DNA of 64,000 bases, taken from positions 1,984,001 through 2,048,000 of the forward strand of contig NZ_CP060398.1 in the NCBI RefSeq assembly GCF_015840915.1, read 5' to 3'. Shown here one piece after another: positions 7,675-16,613 of this stretch (positions are counted from its first letter, which is position 1; every line of letters begins with the position of its first letter). The DNA comes from Synechococcus sp. CBW1002 (GTDB taxonomy: Bacteria; Cyanobacteriota; Cyanobacteriia; PCC-6307; Cyanobiaceae). Made by a program: the position numbers and the translations under genes. Below the pieces are notes generated by a model. It did no database searches and was not told the origin of the DNA. It saw nothing but the letters and a program-made list of their open reading frames with translations.

Positions 7675-9018
7675 TTAACTGAGCTGCTTCTCCAGACGCT
7701 CGGCAGAGCCCTGCAGTCCATCAAGGATCGCGCCGGCCAATGGCTCCGGAAAGCCGCTGGGAAGCTCCTGCTGCACCGTGGCGACCACCTCGGGGGTTCG
7801 GGCCACCAGGTCGGCCACCAAAGCCTCGGCCTCGGCGCCCAGCCCCATCCGGCTGGCGGTGCTGATCAGATGACGGAGTTGCACCTGCATGGGCTTGCTG
7901 GTGCGGCTCTTGGTCCCATGCCAGGCCATCGCCAGGCGCAGCTCCTGCTCGGGCCATTGGCCGGCTGCCTTGCCGATCACCGGCCAGGCCGAGAGCACGT
8001 CGTACAGCGGGGTGAGTCGGTAGCTGCCGCCCGGCAGCAGGAAGAGGCTGAAGTTCTTGGCGTGGCCGTCGATCGCTCGCAGCATCCAGAACAGCACCTG
8101 GGCCTGAAAGAAGCAGCGCAGATCCTCTGCTGCCTGGGCGGACTGGGCGAGCAGCTCGGCGATGGCCACCATGCCCGGACCGCCCTGGTTTTCGTATTTC
8201 TGCTCCGGCGGCGTGCCGGTGGCCTGGCAGAAGTCCTCGACCGGCAGACGCAGCCAGTGGTTGCCGCCTGGATGCAGCCGCCGATCAAAGCGCTCCACGA
8301 TCAGACAGCGCTGGCCGTCAAAGCTGGCCAGCGTGCTGGCAGCCATCGGCAGGCCGTAGGCCGCCAGGATCCGGCCACAGAGCCACTCGTTCTCCACCGA
8401 AGAGGAGAAGTCGATCTGGCCGCTGCCCACCCGGCCCATCGGCAACTTGAACAGATGGGTGGTGGGGGTGCTGCCCTGGGGACGGCACCACCGGTTTTGA
8501 TGCCAGAGCAGGGCTGTTTTCTCCTGGGCTCCGGCGATCGAGAGGCGCAGTTCCCCTTCGGCGCCGGCCGTGTCTCCCGGCAGCGGTTCTGCCACCACTC
8601 CCCGCAGCAGGCGGCCGATGGCTTCATCCGAGAGCGGGGTGGCCTCGATGCGATCCAGGCCGGCGGGTTCTTCCTCAGGGGGCAGGAGCTGCACCGCTCC
8701 GGCGCAGTCGCGCCCCACAGCCTCCAGCAGCTCAAAGGCGCTGGTGCCCCGCAGCGAGAACCGCCGCTGCAGCCGCCGAAGGATGGTCTCGTTGTCGGGG
8801 AGCAGGTTGGCGAACCATTGCTCCACCATTTCCCCTCGCAGCGGAGGCGTGCCGAGGCCAACCGGCAGCGAGAGCGAGAGGGGCCGGAACTGAGGTGAGA
8901 CCAGCCAGGCGGCGTCGTAGTGGAACTCCTGCGGGCCCCGTCCCGGTACGCGCCATTCCCCCACCCGCTCGCCGTTCATCCAGACGGCCAGCTGCCGCGT
9001 GTGGCTGGGGCGGCCCAT
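7675..9018 (-). CDS. hipA: HipA-family serine/threonine kinase toxin
   Basis: A 447-residue type II toxin kinase. In E. coli HipA phosphorylates GltX and triggers growth arrest. Visible parts: N-terminal subdomain (LAVWMNGERVGEW), the ATP-binding glycine loop in LSIAGAQEKTALL at about 160, HLFKLPM, and the catalytic segment DGHAKNFSLF at about 318 followed by YDVLSAW (Mg-binding Asp). Start chosen at 9018 because it overlaps the stop of hipB in an ATGA, the usual arrangement. The long upstream extension of the frame overlaps hipB and is not coding. Confidence 0.93.
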   Translation of the reverse strand: MGRPSHTRQLAVWMNGERVGEWRVPGRGPQEFHYDAAWLVSPQFRPLSLSLPVGLGTPPLRGEMVEQWFANLLPDNETILRRLQRRFSLRGTSAFELLEAVGRDCAGAVQLLPPEEEPAGLDRIEATPLSDEAIGRLLRGVVAEPLPGDTAGAEGELRLSIAGAQEKTALLWHQNRWCRPQGSTPTTHLFKLPMGRVGSGQIDFSSSVENEWLCGRILAAYGLPMAASTLASFDGQRCLIVERFDRRLHPGGNHWLRLPVEDFCQATGTPPEQKYENQGGPGMVAIAELLAQSAQAAEDLRCFFQAQVLFWMLRAIDGHAKNFSLFLLPGGSYRLTPLYDVLSAWPVIGKAAGQWPEQELRLAMAWHGTKSRTSKPMQVQLRHLISTASRMGLGAEAEALVADLVARTPEVVATVQQELPSGFPEPLAGAILDGLQGSAERLEKQLS

Positions 9019-9287
9019 CACCACTCCGCCGGTTCCGTGCGGCGCCGGCGGGGCCGCACCACCAGCTCCAGATCCAGGGCGGCGAGGATGAGCAGCAACC
9101 GCTCCAGGGTGAAACGGCCGGGATTGAGCTCCAGGGCCGAAAGTCGTGCCTGGCTGATGCCACCGGCCTTCTGCGCCAGGACCGACTGACTGAGACCGCA
9201 CTGACGGCGCAGGGCGATCAGCAGCTGCGCCAGCTGGGATGGGGCACGGATGACCACCTCCTCCTCAGCGGCCTGGACAGAGGACAC
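9018..9287 (-). CDS. hipB: HipB-family antitoxin, Xre-type HTH
   Basis: An 89-residue DNA-binding antitoxin and autorepressor. Central HTH_XRE motif (LIALRRQCGLSQSVLAQKAG, then ISQARLSALELNPGRFTLERL) and a C-terminal hydrophobic strand (LLLILAALDLELVVRPR) as in HipB, which forms the dimer core. It is the first gene of hipBA, overlapping hipA by 4 nt. Autoregulation is expected; the operators should lie in 9288-9380, where I see no clear inverted repeat by eye. Confidence 0.92.
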   Translation of the reverse strand: MSSVQAAEEEVVIRAPSQLAQLLIALRRQCGLSQSVLAQKAGGISQARLSALELNPGRFTLERLLLILAALDLELVVRPRRRRTEPAEW

Positions 9288-9380
9288 AGCACTTGGATTC
9301 TGAGTATTCCCAGGCTACTTGCAATCCGCGTAACCGCAATCCAGTCGGAAAACAAGTGAACAGGGTGCTTCTGCGAGGGC

Positions 9381-10655
9381 TCAGCGTTCCAGCAGCTGCC
9401 AGAAGCTCCACTTCTGCGCGAAGGCCTCCCGCAATCGCCCCACAAAGCTGTTGTGGCTCTCAAAACCCTGCCAGTCGTCGATGCGGGCCTCCAGCCGCTC
9501 GCACTGCCGCAGGTTCTCGGCGGCGTAGCGGTAGCGCTTGGAGCGGCCCATCGACAGGGCGAACACCACCATGGAGCGCAGCAGCAGGCTGGCGGCCACA
9601 GGATGGTCGGCGCTGAGGCGCTCAGCTGCAGGTTCGACGATCTCATAGGCATCGCCATCCCAGTCGTGGCAGTGCTCGATCACGTAGCGAGCCGCGCGGG
9701 GCAGGCTGGGCCAGAAGACAAGGAACTGCAGCGCCGCCAGCGGCAAGGGATGCTGCTCTGCCGCCGCCAGGGCCTGCTCCTCGGCCTCCACATCGGCGAA
9801 GTCATCCAGCCGCTGCAGGTACTCGCGCAGCACTGGAATCGAGAGGGTTTTGGAGAAGACCTGCCAGCGGTGCTGCTGCGCCTCCTCGCAGCGACCCAAG
9901 GCCTCGAGCACAGCAATGCGGGTGGCGTGCCACGACTCGGCCTCCATGATCTGGCTCGCCTTGGCGGCATGGTCCAGCACCGTCAGGGCCTGCTCGGCCC
10001 GACCGCCTCGGAGCAGATGGCCGGCCACCTCGGCGGCGGTGTCGGGCCAGGTGAGCTGGGAGGGCTCGAACAGCTCCAGATAGCCATCCAGGTCGCCACG
10101 GCCCTGGGCAAGCTGCTCCATGGTGTAGCGATCGACGCCACCCCGCTCCAGCAGCGCCTCAAACAGCAGCGTGGCCGTCGCCACCGACACATTCAGCGAC
10201 TGCACCATGCCCCGCATCGGGATGAACACCGCCTGATCCATCAGGGCGGTGGCGGCAGCGCTCAGACCCCATTTCTCCGCCCCGAGCACGAAGGCGCAGG
10301 GGCCGGTGAAATCGCAGTCGCGGTAGTCGCGCGCCTCCACACCCAGGTTGGTGCCATACAGCCTGAAGCCCCCCGCCTTCAGGTGCTCCACGGCGGTGCC
10401 GATGTCGGCGTGGTCATGCAGCGGCACCCAGCGCTGGCTGCCCTGGGCGGTGCTGTTGGCGGTGCTGTTGAACGTGCGCGGCCGGCCACTCAGGCTCACC
10501 GCATGGGCCTCCAGCACCCCCACGGCATCGCAGCTGCGCAGAATGGCCGACAGGTTATGGGGCTTCTCCACATGCTCCACCAGCACGGTCAGATCAGACA
10601 TGCGTTGGTTCAAAACCGTCTTCAGGCGCTCGAATCGACGGGGAAGCAATGGCAT
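9381..10655 (-). CDS. trmH: TrmH-like tRNA 2'-O-methyltransferase fused to a DUF6880-type helical repeat domain
   Basis: About 424 residues from the start at 10655 (MPLLPRRFERL), the usual cyanobacterial TrmH start. Residues 1-170 are a SpoU/TrmH knot methyltransferase that would methylate G18 of tRNA: EKPHNLSAILRSCDA (motif 1), CAFVLGAEKWGLS (motif 2) and the knot MRGMVQSLNVSVATATLLFE (motif 3). The C-terminal TrmH extension is replaced by about 250 residues of alpha-helical repeats rich in AEE/AAE, ending SFVGRLREAFAQKWSFWQLL, which fits DUF6880. A short NSTA duplication occurs in NSTANSTAQG, encoded by a near-perfect 12-nt repeat near 10450. The catalytic half looks intact. See the finding on the fusion. 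Confidence 0.85.
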   Translation of the reverse strand: MPLLPRRFERLKTVLNQRMSDLTVLVEHVEKPHNLSAILRSCDAVGVLEAHAVSLSGRPRTFNSTANSTAQGSQRWVPLHDHADIGTAVEHLKAGGFRLYGTNLGVEARDYRDCDFTGPCAFVLGAEKWGLSAAATALMDQAVFIPMRGMVQSLNVSVATATLLFEALLERGGVDRYTMEQLAQGRGDLDGYLELFEPSQLTWPDTAAEVAGHLLRGGRAEQALTVLDHAAKASQIMEAESWHATRIAVLEALGRCEEAQQHRWQVFSKTLSIPVLREYLQRLDDFADVEAEEQALAAAEQHPLPLAALQFLVFWPSLPRAARYVIEHCHDWDGDAYEIVEPAAERLSADHPVAASLLLRSMVVFALSMGRSKRYRYAAENLRQCERLEARIDDWQGFESHNSFVGRLREAFAQKWSFWQLLER

Positions 10656-10754
10656 GATGGGCTGATCAGCGGCCTCAAGAAGGGGGGGATTCCTACCGAT
10701 CACATCGTGAAATGGATCTTGCTGGCAGGTTTCTGAGTGTCTAAATTTGTGATT

Positions 10755-11816
10755 TCACCATTCGCATTCATCGCCGGAGTTGCAGGGATAGATTTTGTAG
10801 CCCTCTCCAATAAGCTTTGGAGTGTCGCTGTTGTCAATCATCCATTTGTCGAGTCGCAAAACATATTTGTTAGGGCTTTCTAGAAAGAGTCCGGCGAAGT
10901 AGATTTCAACAAAAGGAGGCCAGCCTTTTCCGCTGACCCCAGGCTCGTTATCAGCATAGCATTTCCAGCCGTATTTCACCCCATAGGAATCCATGCTTGG
11001 CGATGTGAAATTTGCGTTCGGCATGCTGGAGTCCTGTTCGCAGACCCATGGGTAGAGGGCAAAGCTGAAGGTATGGATCTTGCCTTTGACGTTGTCATAT
11101 GGATTGCCGGATTTGTGAATGGCCATGATCTTGTCGCAGACAGGTTGGTACCAGGGCCGAGCATTGCCTGGGCCAGCGCCGCAAATAGCCCCACTGCGTA
11201 CGTCGTCACCCAATCCATACCAGCCAGCCCAGTAACGCATCTGTCCAAAGGTTGTCTTGGAGTTGGGGTGGGTGAAGGTGCAGTGATTGCGTCCATGGGG
11301 ACCTTTTAGGCAGCCTGGTTGAGTATTGCCCCCGTCAAATCGCTCAATATATTTGATATCTCCAAAGCAATCGGGTTGAATTCCCGCGCCGTCGCAGTTG
11401 TGGAAGACCCAATAGTCTTTTCGATTGCTTTTCGGAAAGCTAGCCCACGTTCGAGCACCCATGTTCCATTGGGCTCCAGCCACGATATCTTCATAGGGAC
11501 TGCCTCCGCACACTGGTTTCAGGACTGGATTTTGATCGAGATTGAACTGGAATGGTCGATAAAAGAATGGAGAACAGCTGGTATCACTCGCGCCTTCTCC
11601 ACCGCCCCCGCAAAAGTTGGTGAGTTTGGTCACCGGTCCATTCGGTGCAGGAATATGAGCCCAGCAAAAACCTTGCCCTAGACCGCTGATTAATGCTGGG
11701 GATGGTGATGATTTCGATGGTTCAAAGATTTTGTTGGTCTCAGATGGAATGGCAGGGGGCAGTAAGGTGAGGCTTGAACCAAGTCCGGCCAATAATGTGT
11801 TCAGCATTCCATTCAT
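10755..11816 (-). CDS. Cys-rich, probably secreted protein of unknown function
   Basis: A 353-residue protein I do not recognise. The N-terminus is weakly hydrophobic (MLNTLLAGLGSSLTLLPPAIP), fitting a signal peptide or anchor. The remainder holds about 16 cysteines and many Trp/Tyr/Gly/Asn residues, with no long helices, suggesting a disulfide-stabilised extracellular fold. Base composition is clearly lower in GC than the neighbours, with A/T-ending codons, which suggests recent transfer. It is divergent from the ATL gene; upstream (11817-11860) is AT-rich with an AATCATAATC stretch that could serve as a -10 region. Confidence 0.65.
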   Translation of the reverse strand: MNGMLNTLLAGLGSSLTLLPPAIPSETNKIFEPSKSSPSPALISGLGQGFCWAHIPAPNGPVTKLTNFCGGGGEGASDTSCSPFFYRPFQFNLDQNPVLKPVCGGSPYEDIVAGAQWNMGARTWASFPKSNRKDYWVFHNCDGAGIQPDCFGDIKYIERFDGGNTQPGCLKGPHGRNHCTFTHPNSKTTFGQMRYWAGWYGLGDDVRSGAICGAGPGNARPWYQPVCDKIMAIHKSGNPYDNVKGKIHTFSFALYPWVCEQDSSMPNANFTSPSMDSYGVKYGWKCYADNEPGVSGKGWPPFVEIYFAGLFLESPNKYVLRLDKWMIDNSDTPKLIGEGYKIYPCNSGDECEW

Positions 11817-11903
11817 GAACTCACGCTCTGATTATGATTCTTTTCAAGGAATGATCTGTGAATGCTTGGATTCCGAAACCGCTTCGGAAGCAAGAGGAGT
11901 GTG

Positions 11904-12293
11904 ATGACGGCAGCGTTTGACTCCCGTGTTCATGCGGTTGTGGCCACAATCCCTTCTGCACGGTTGGCGACCTACGGCCAGGTGGCCGACTGGATCGGTG
12001 CCTATGGCTGCGCCCGCCAGGTGGGCTGGGCCTTGCGGCGGCTCACCCTTCCATCGCCGATCCCCTGGCACCGGGTGGTGAATGCCCGGGGCCGGGTGGC
12101 GATGAGCCTCAGCCGTGAGGGATCCGACTGGATGCAGCGTCAGATGCTGATCGCCGAGGGCATTCCCGTCGACGACGAGGGGCGTCTGCCCCTGAAGCGC
12201 TTCCTCTGGACGCCGGAGCCGCAGGCGATCCGCGGAGCGCTAGCTCTGGAGCTCCCCCGTCCACCCGATCGCATGGCTGAATCGCATGGCTGA
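11904..12293 (+). CDS. Alkyltransferase-like (ATL) protein, MGMT DNA-binding-domain family
   Basis: 129 residues from the ATG at 11904, chosen over 11862 because AGAGGAG lies 5-6 nt upstream. It has the MGMT C-terminal DNA-binding fold (IPSARLATYGQVADWIG, winged helix). The active-site PCHR motif reads PWHRVV, so the alkyl-acceptor cysteine is replaced by tryptophan: this is an ATL protein, which flips and binds O6-alkylguanine and hands it to nucleotide excision repair rather than repairing it. Its end overlaps the start of rsmB by 8 nt, so the two are probably cotranscribed. Confidence 0.9.
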   Translation: MTAAFDSRVHAVVATIPSARLATYGQVADWIGAYGCARQVGWALRRLTLPSPIPWHRVVNARGRVAMSLSREGSDWMQRQMLIAEGIPVDDEGRLPLKRFLWTPEPQAIRGALALELPRPPDRMAESHG

Positions 12294-13674
12294 CGCCGCT
12301 GCCGACACTGTGGACACCGCCACCGGGCTGGGGCCGCGCCGGGTCGCCTGGGAGGTGCTGGAAGCGGTGGCGGCCGGCGCCTATGCCGATGTGGCGCTGG
12401 AGCGGGCCCTGCGCGGTGCCGGTCTCTCTGCTACGGATCGTGGTCTGGCCACGGAGCTGGCCTATGGGGCGATCCGGCGTCGCCTCTGGCTCGACGCCTG
12501 GCTGGATCGGCTTGGCAAGGTGCCCGCCCGCAAGCAGCCGCCCCGGCTGCGCTGGCTCCTGCACGTGGGCCTCTATCAGCTCTTCTGGATGGAGCGGATC
12601 CCGGCCGCCGCTGCGGTGCACACCACGGTGGAGCTGGCCAAGCAGCATCGTCTGGCGCGGCTGGCGCCGGTGGTGAATGGTCTGCTGCGGGCTGCCCTGC
12701 GGGCCCAGGCGGCGGGCGACACCCTGGCGCTGCCCGCCGATGCGGCGGAGCGCCTGTCGCTACAGCAGTCGCTGCCGCTGTGGTTCTGCCAGGAGTTGCT
12801 GGCCTGGGCCGACGGCGAGTGGAGCCAGGCGCTCGCCATGCCCGCGGTGGAGCGCATCGCTGCCGCCTCTAATCAGGTGCCGCCCCTGGATCTGCGCGTC
12901 AACCGCCTGCGCAGCACGCCGGCTCTTGTGTCGGCAGCCCTGGACGCTGCCGGGCTCGAGATCCGGCCGATTGCGGGGTGCCCCGATGGATTGCAGGTGC
13001 TCGGATCCGCTGGTGATCTGCGCCAGTGGCCCGGCTATGCCGAGGGGCATTGGTGTGTGCAGGACCGGGCCGCCCAGTGGGTGGCGCCCCTGCTGGAGCC
13101 CCGGCCCGGCGAGCGGCTGCTCGATGCCTGTGCCGCACCCGGCGGCAAAGCCACCCATCTGGTCGAGTTGATCGGTGATCGCGGCGAGGTGTGGGCGGTG
13201 GATCGTTCCGCCGGTCGCCTGCAGCGAGTGGCCGCGAATGCGGCCCGGCTCGGTTGCGCGTCTGTGAACGCGCTGGCGGCCGATGCCTGCGAGCTGCTGC
13301 GGCAGCGCCCCCAGTGGCGCAGTGCGTTTCAACGCATCCTGCTCGATGCGCCCTGTTCCGGTCTCGGCACCCTGGCCCGCCATGCCGATGCCCGCTGGCG
13401 TGTCACGCCCGACTCGATCGCCGCACTGCTGCCGCTGCAGGCGCGCTTGCTGGAGGCGATGCTGGCGTTGCTCGCTCCCGGTGGCCGGCTGGTGTATGCC
13501 ACCTGCACGATCCACCCGGCGGAGAACCAGCACCAGATCGCTGGTTTGCTCGCCGCCCATCCCGAGCTGACGTTGGTGTCGGAGCAGCAGCGCTGGCCCG
13601 ATCCCGATGGTGGCGATGGCTTCTATGCGGCGGTGATCACCGCACCGGGAATCACTGCACCGGCAGGGGCCTGA
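12286..13674 (+). CDS. rsmB: 16S rRNA (cytosine-C5-967) methyltransferase RsmB
   Basis: A 462-residue enzyme that methylates C967 of 16S rRNA with SAM. The N-terminal NusB-like RNA-binding domain covers about 1-140 (TDRGLATELAYGAIRRRL). The Rossmann domain has motif I DACAAPGGKATHL at about 280, motif IV DAPCSGLGTLARH and the catalytic-cysteine motif VYATCTIHPAEN near 400. Full length for the family. Coupled to the upstream ATL gene; its end overlaps the convergent PBP gene by 23 nt. Confidence 0.95.
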   Translation: MADAAADTVDTATGLGPRRVAWEVLEAVAAGAYADVALERALRGAGLSATDRGLATELAYGAIRRRLWLDAWLDRLGKVPARKQPPRLRWLLHVGLYQLFWMERIPAAAAVHTTVELAKQHRLARLAPVVNGLLRAALRAQAAGDTLALPADAAERLSLQQSLPLWFCQELLAWADGEWSQALAMPAVERIAAASNQVPPLDLRVNRLRSTPALVSAALDAAGLEIRPIAGCPDGLQVLGSAGDLRQWPGYAEGHWCVQDRAAQWVAPLLEPRPGERLLDACAAPGGKATHLVELIGDRGEVWAVDRSAGRLQRVAANAARLGCASVNALAADACELLRQRPQWRSAFQRILLDAPCSGLGTLARHADARWRVTPDSIAALLPLQARLLEAMLALLAPGGRLVYATCTIHPAENQHQIAGLLAAHPELTLVSEQQRWPDPDGGDGFYAAVITAPGITAPAGA

Positions 13675-15697
13675 AGTACTCGTCCACCGGGGGGCCTCCT
13701 GCTGGGGCCACGTCGCGCGGTGGCGGTGCCTGCCGGGGCGCCGGTTCGGGGGCGGTCGTTTCGGGTTTCGGGTCCCAGATACTCGGGTCCGGGTCGACCT
13801 CATAGCCCCGATACGGCACCTCCCGGGGTTGCTGGGCCTGCTTCGGTGGTTGCGCCTTGCTACCCGGCTTTTTGAAGCTGCGTTTGAGAACGGGTTTGGG
13901 TGGGAAGTTCTGCACCGGAAACTGACCCTTGATCTTGGTCATGAACCGGCCCCAGGCCCAGGCGGCTTCACCGCTGTTGCTCTTGGTGTCACGGTTGTTG
14001 TCATGGCCGAACCAGACGGCCGTGGTGAGCTGGGGAATCGAACCGATGAACCACAGATCACGGGCGCCTTCCGAGGTGCCGGTCTTGCCGGCCACGGGGC
14101 GATCATCGAGCCTGGCGGCGGCGCCGGTGCCGCCTTGCACCACCCGTTGCAGCATCCAGTTCATGGCATCAGCCACATCGCTGTCGACCGCTCGGCGGCC
14201 GCGATCCCCATCCACACGGCGGCTCCAGATCACCTCACCCCCCGGGCCGCGGATCTCCTCGAAGGCCACCGGTTTCACATACACCCCGCGGTTGGCGACC
14301 GCCGCGTAGGCCGCCGCCATGTCGAGAATCGTCTGTTCGTAGGCGCCGATGGCCATCGGATAAAACTTGCCTAAGGGCCGGGTGGTGCCGATCCCGAGCT
14401 TGTTGGCCATCGTGATGATCGGATCGAAGCCCAGCTTCTCCTGCAGCTGCACCGCCACGGTGTTGAGCGAGTTCTTCAGGGCATCGGCCAGGGAGATCCG
14501 GCCGAAATATTTGCTGCCGAAGTTCTTCGGGCAGTAGCCACCCCAGCAGCGGGGGGAATCGTTGAAGATGTCTTCCGGCTTGACACCGGCCTCGATCGCC
14601 GCGGCATAGGGGAAGAGCTTGAAGGTGGAGCCTGGAGAGCGCAGCGCCTGGGTGGCTCGGTTGAACTGGCTGGTGTTGAAATCCTTGCCTCCCACCATCA
14701 CCCGCACCAGACCGGTGCCCGGTTCGATCGACACGAGCGCCCCCTCCGTGCCATTGGGAGCGAACTGTTTCACCACCTGGCGGCCCTCGTTCTGCCAGGC
14801 GAGGTTGAGGCTGGTGCGGATCTGCAGACCGCCCACCTCGAGCTGCTCGGGGGTGAGGAGCGTGGGCAGCTGCTGCGCCACCCAGCTGCTGAAATAGGGG
14901 GCGGCGCTGTTGAAGTATTTCGGCGTCGCCGGTTTGAGATCGAGTGGCGCCAGGCGCGCCGCCGCCGCTTCACCGGCCGTGATGAAGCCGGCCTGCTGCA
15001 TGCGATCGAGCACGATCGAGCGCCGCTCCAGGGCCAGATCGGGGTTCACCAGCGGTGAATACACCGATGGCGCCGGCGGTAAACCGGCGATCAGGGCCGC
15101 CTCCGGCAGGGTGAGCTGATCCGGTTGCTTGGAGAAATACACCCAGGCGGCATCGGCGACGCCATAGGCACTCGAGCCCAGATACACGAAATTGAGGTAT
15201 TGCTCGAGGATCTGCTCCTTGCTGAGCTGGCGCTCGAGTTTGTAGGCCAGGGTCGCTTCCTTCAGCTTCCGGGTGATCGTGCGGTCCTGGCTCAGGAACA
15301 CCATGCGGGCCAGCTGCTGGGTGATCGTGCTGGCGCCTTCACGCACGGAGCCCTGGCGCAGGTTCGTCACCACGGCCCGGCCGATGCCCCAGAGATCCAC
15401 GCCCTTGTGCTCGAAGAAACGTCGATCTTCCGCAGCCACGAAAGCCTGCTTCACCAGCTCAGGCATCTGCCCCGGAGCGATCTTCTCCCGCGTCGCAGGG
15501 CCCAGCTTCTGGATCACCTGGCCATCACTGGAGAGCAGGGTGAGGGTTCCGGGGCGATTGAAGCGGGCGATGCCGCGGGCATCGGGCAGGGTGGCATCGA
15601 GGGCCTGGGTGATCACAGCCTGGCTCAGGGCCACGCCGATGCCGATGAAGCCGGCAGTCGCGCCGACCAACACCCAGTGACGGCGACGGCGTTTCAC
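13652..15697 (-). CDS. Class A penicillin-binding protein (PBP1A-type glycosyltransferase/transpeptidase)
   Basis: A 681-residue bifunctional peptidoglycan synthase in the cytoplasmic membrane. N-terminal basic residues plus one membrane anchor (about 8-30). GT51 domain with EDRRFFEHKGVDLWGI and the GASTITQQLARM motif; penicillin-binding domain with SxxK in SPGSTFKLF, SxN in KNSLN and KTGTS near residue 560. The C-terminal 60 residues are proline-rich and low complexity. All catalytic motifs are present. Its start overlaps the stop of the truncated chlG (ATGA at 15694-15697), so it was probably transcribed behind chlG. Confidence 0.95.
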   Translation of the reverse strand: MKRRRRHWVLVGATAGFIGIGVALSQAVITQALDATLPDARGIARFNRPGTLTLLSSDGQVIQKLGPATREKIAPGQMPELVKQAFVAAEDRRFFEHKGVDLWGIGRAVVTNLRQGSVREGASTITQQLARMVFLSQDRTITRKLKEATLAYKLERQLSKEQILEQYLNFVYLGSSAYGVADAAWVYFSKQPDQLTLPEAALIAGLPPAPSVYSPLVNPDLALERRSIVLDRMQQAGFITAGEAAAARLAPLDLKPATPKYFNSAAPYFSSWVAQQLPTLLTPEQLEVGGLQIRTSLNLAWQNEGRQVVKQFAPNGTEGALVSIEPGTGLVRVMVGGKDFNTSQFNRATQALRSPGSTFKLFPYAAAIEAGVKPEDIFNDSPRCWGGYCPKNFGSKYFGRISLADALKNSLNTVAVQLQEKLGFDPIITMANKLGIGTTRPLGKFYPMAIGAYEQTILDMAAAYAAVANRGVYVKPVAFEEIRGPGGEVIWSRRVDGDRGRRAVDSDVADAMNWMLQRVVQGGTGAAARLDDRPVAGKTGTSEGARDLWFIGSIPQLTTAVWFGHDNNRDTKSNSGEAAWAWGRFMTKIKGQFPVQNFPPKPVLKRSFKKPGSKAQPPKQAQQPREVPYRGYEVDPDPSIWDPKPETTAPEPAPRQAPPPRDVAPAGGPPVDEYFRPLPVQ

Positions 15698-16335
15698 ATC
15701 GCCTGCGTCAGGGGGCTGTGGCCCACGGCCAGGGCGGTCACCAGCATGCCGAGCACGAGAAAGGGTTGGGCACTGGCCTGATATTTCACGTCAAAAGCAA
15801 CGGGGTCGCGCAGCAGCCAAATGTCCTGAAAGGTGATCTGAGGCACGATCAACAACACCAGCAGCACGGCAGCAAAATGCTGTCCGATTGCGATCAGAAC
15901 AGCAACCATCAGCAACTGGAACCCATCGATCATCCCGGCGCTGATCCAGCTGGCGCGCTCCGTGCCGAACACCACCGGCAGCGACTGCAGGCCCAGAGCC
16001 CTGTCACCCTCCACACTCTTGAAATCGTTCACCACGGCGATGCCCAGCCCCGCCAGGCTGTAGGCCAGGGTGAGCATGGCGGTGGCCCAGGTGAGCTGGC
16101 CGAACAGGGCCTGGCCGGCCCACCACGGCAAAGCGATGTAACTGGCTCCGAGGGCGTAATTGCCGAGCCAGCCATTCTGTTTCAGCTTCAAGGGAGGAGC
16201 CGAATAGATGTAGCTCACGAAGGAGCCGCCGAGGGCGAGCAGCAGCACCACCGGAGTGCTGTGGCCGGCCCAGAGATCGAGACCCCAGGCCACGGCCAGA
16301 CCCGCCAGCAGCAGCACCCAGATCTGCAGCTTCAC
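15694..16335 (-). pseudogene. chlG: Chlorophyll synthase ChlG, N-terminally truncated
   Basis: 213 residues closely matching the C-terminal two thirds of ChlG, the UbiA-type prenyltransferase that attaches the phytyl/geranylgeranyl tail to chlorophyllide a. Homology starts at VKLQIWVLLLAGLA with a GTG codon at 16335. The second Asp-rich motif (NDFKSVEGD) and several membrane helices are present, but about 100 residues, including the first NDxxDxxxD motif needed for catalysis, are missing. Upstream in frame reads GFYTTQRDAALDQ, not ChlG. Since ChlG is essential in a cyanobacterium, an intact copy is expected elsewhere, or this locus was rearranged next to IS256. Confidence 0.85.
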
Positions 16336-16613
16336 CTGGTCGAGGGCCGCGTCCCTTTGCGTGGTGTAAAACCCGAGGCCCGAATGCCCTGACTCAGAGG
16401 GTGAACAGGGTGGAATGACGGGCTGTCATTCCTGAGGTGCAGATGCACCTCGTTTTTCCACGATGAAACGAGACGATTGACTTGTCAAGTCTCTCGTCTG
16501 ATCGCGGCTGTGTTGTGAGCGGCAGGAGTCTTCTATGCAGCCCAGGGGTTACAGCGCCGGCCCCCGGGCGGCGATCGAGGCCGCTGCGCCCTGTGGGGGC
16601 GCTGCCACCTCAA
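16336..16613. other. Junction between truncated chlG and IS256 transposase
   Basis: Contains small inverted repeats (GGTGCAGATGCACC around 16436-16449; AATGACGGGCTGTCATT around 16414-16430) that look like remnants of element ends. No gene recognised and no matching IS256 terminal repeat was found by eye. Confidence 0.45.

Noticed and set aside
11904-12293. Active O6-methylguanine methyltransferase
   Set aside because: The acceptor cysteine of PCHR is replaced by Trp (PWHR), so it is an alkyltransferase-like protein.
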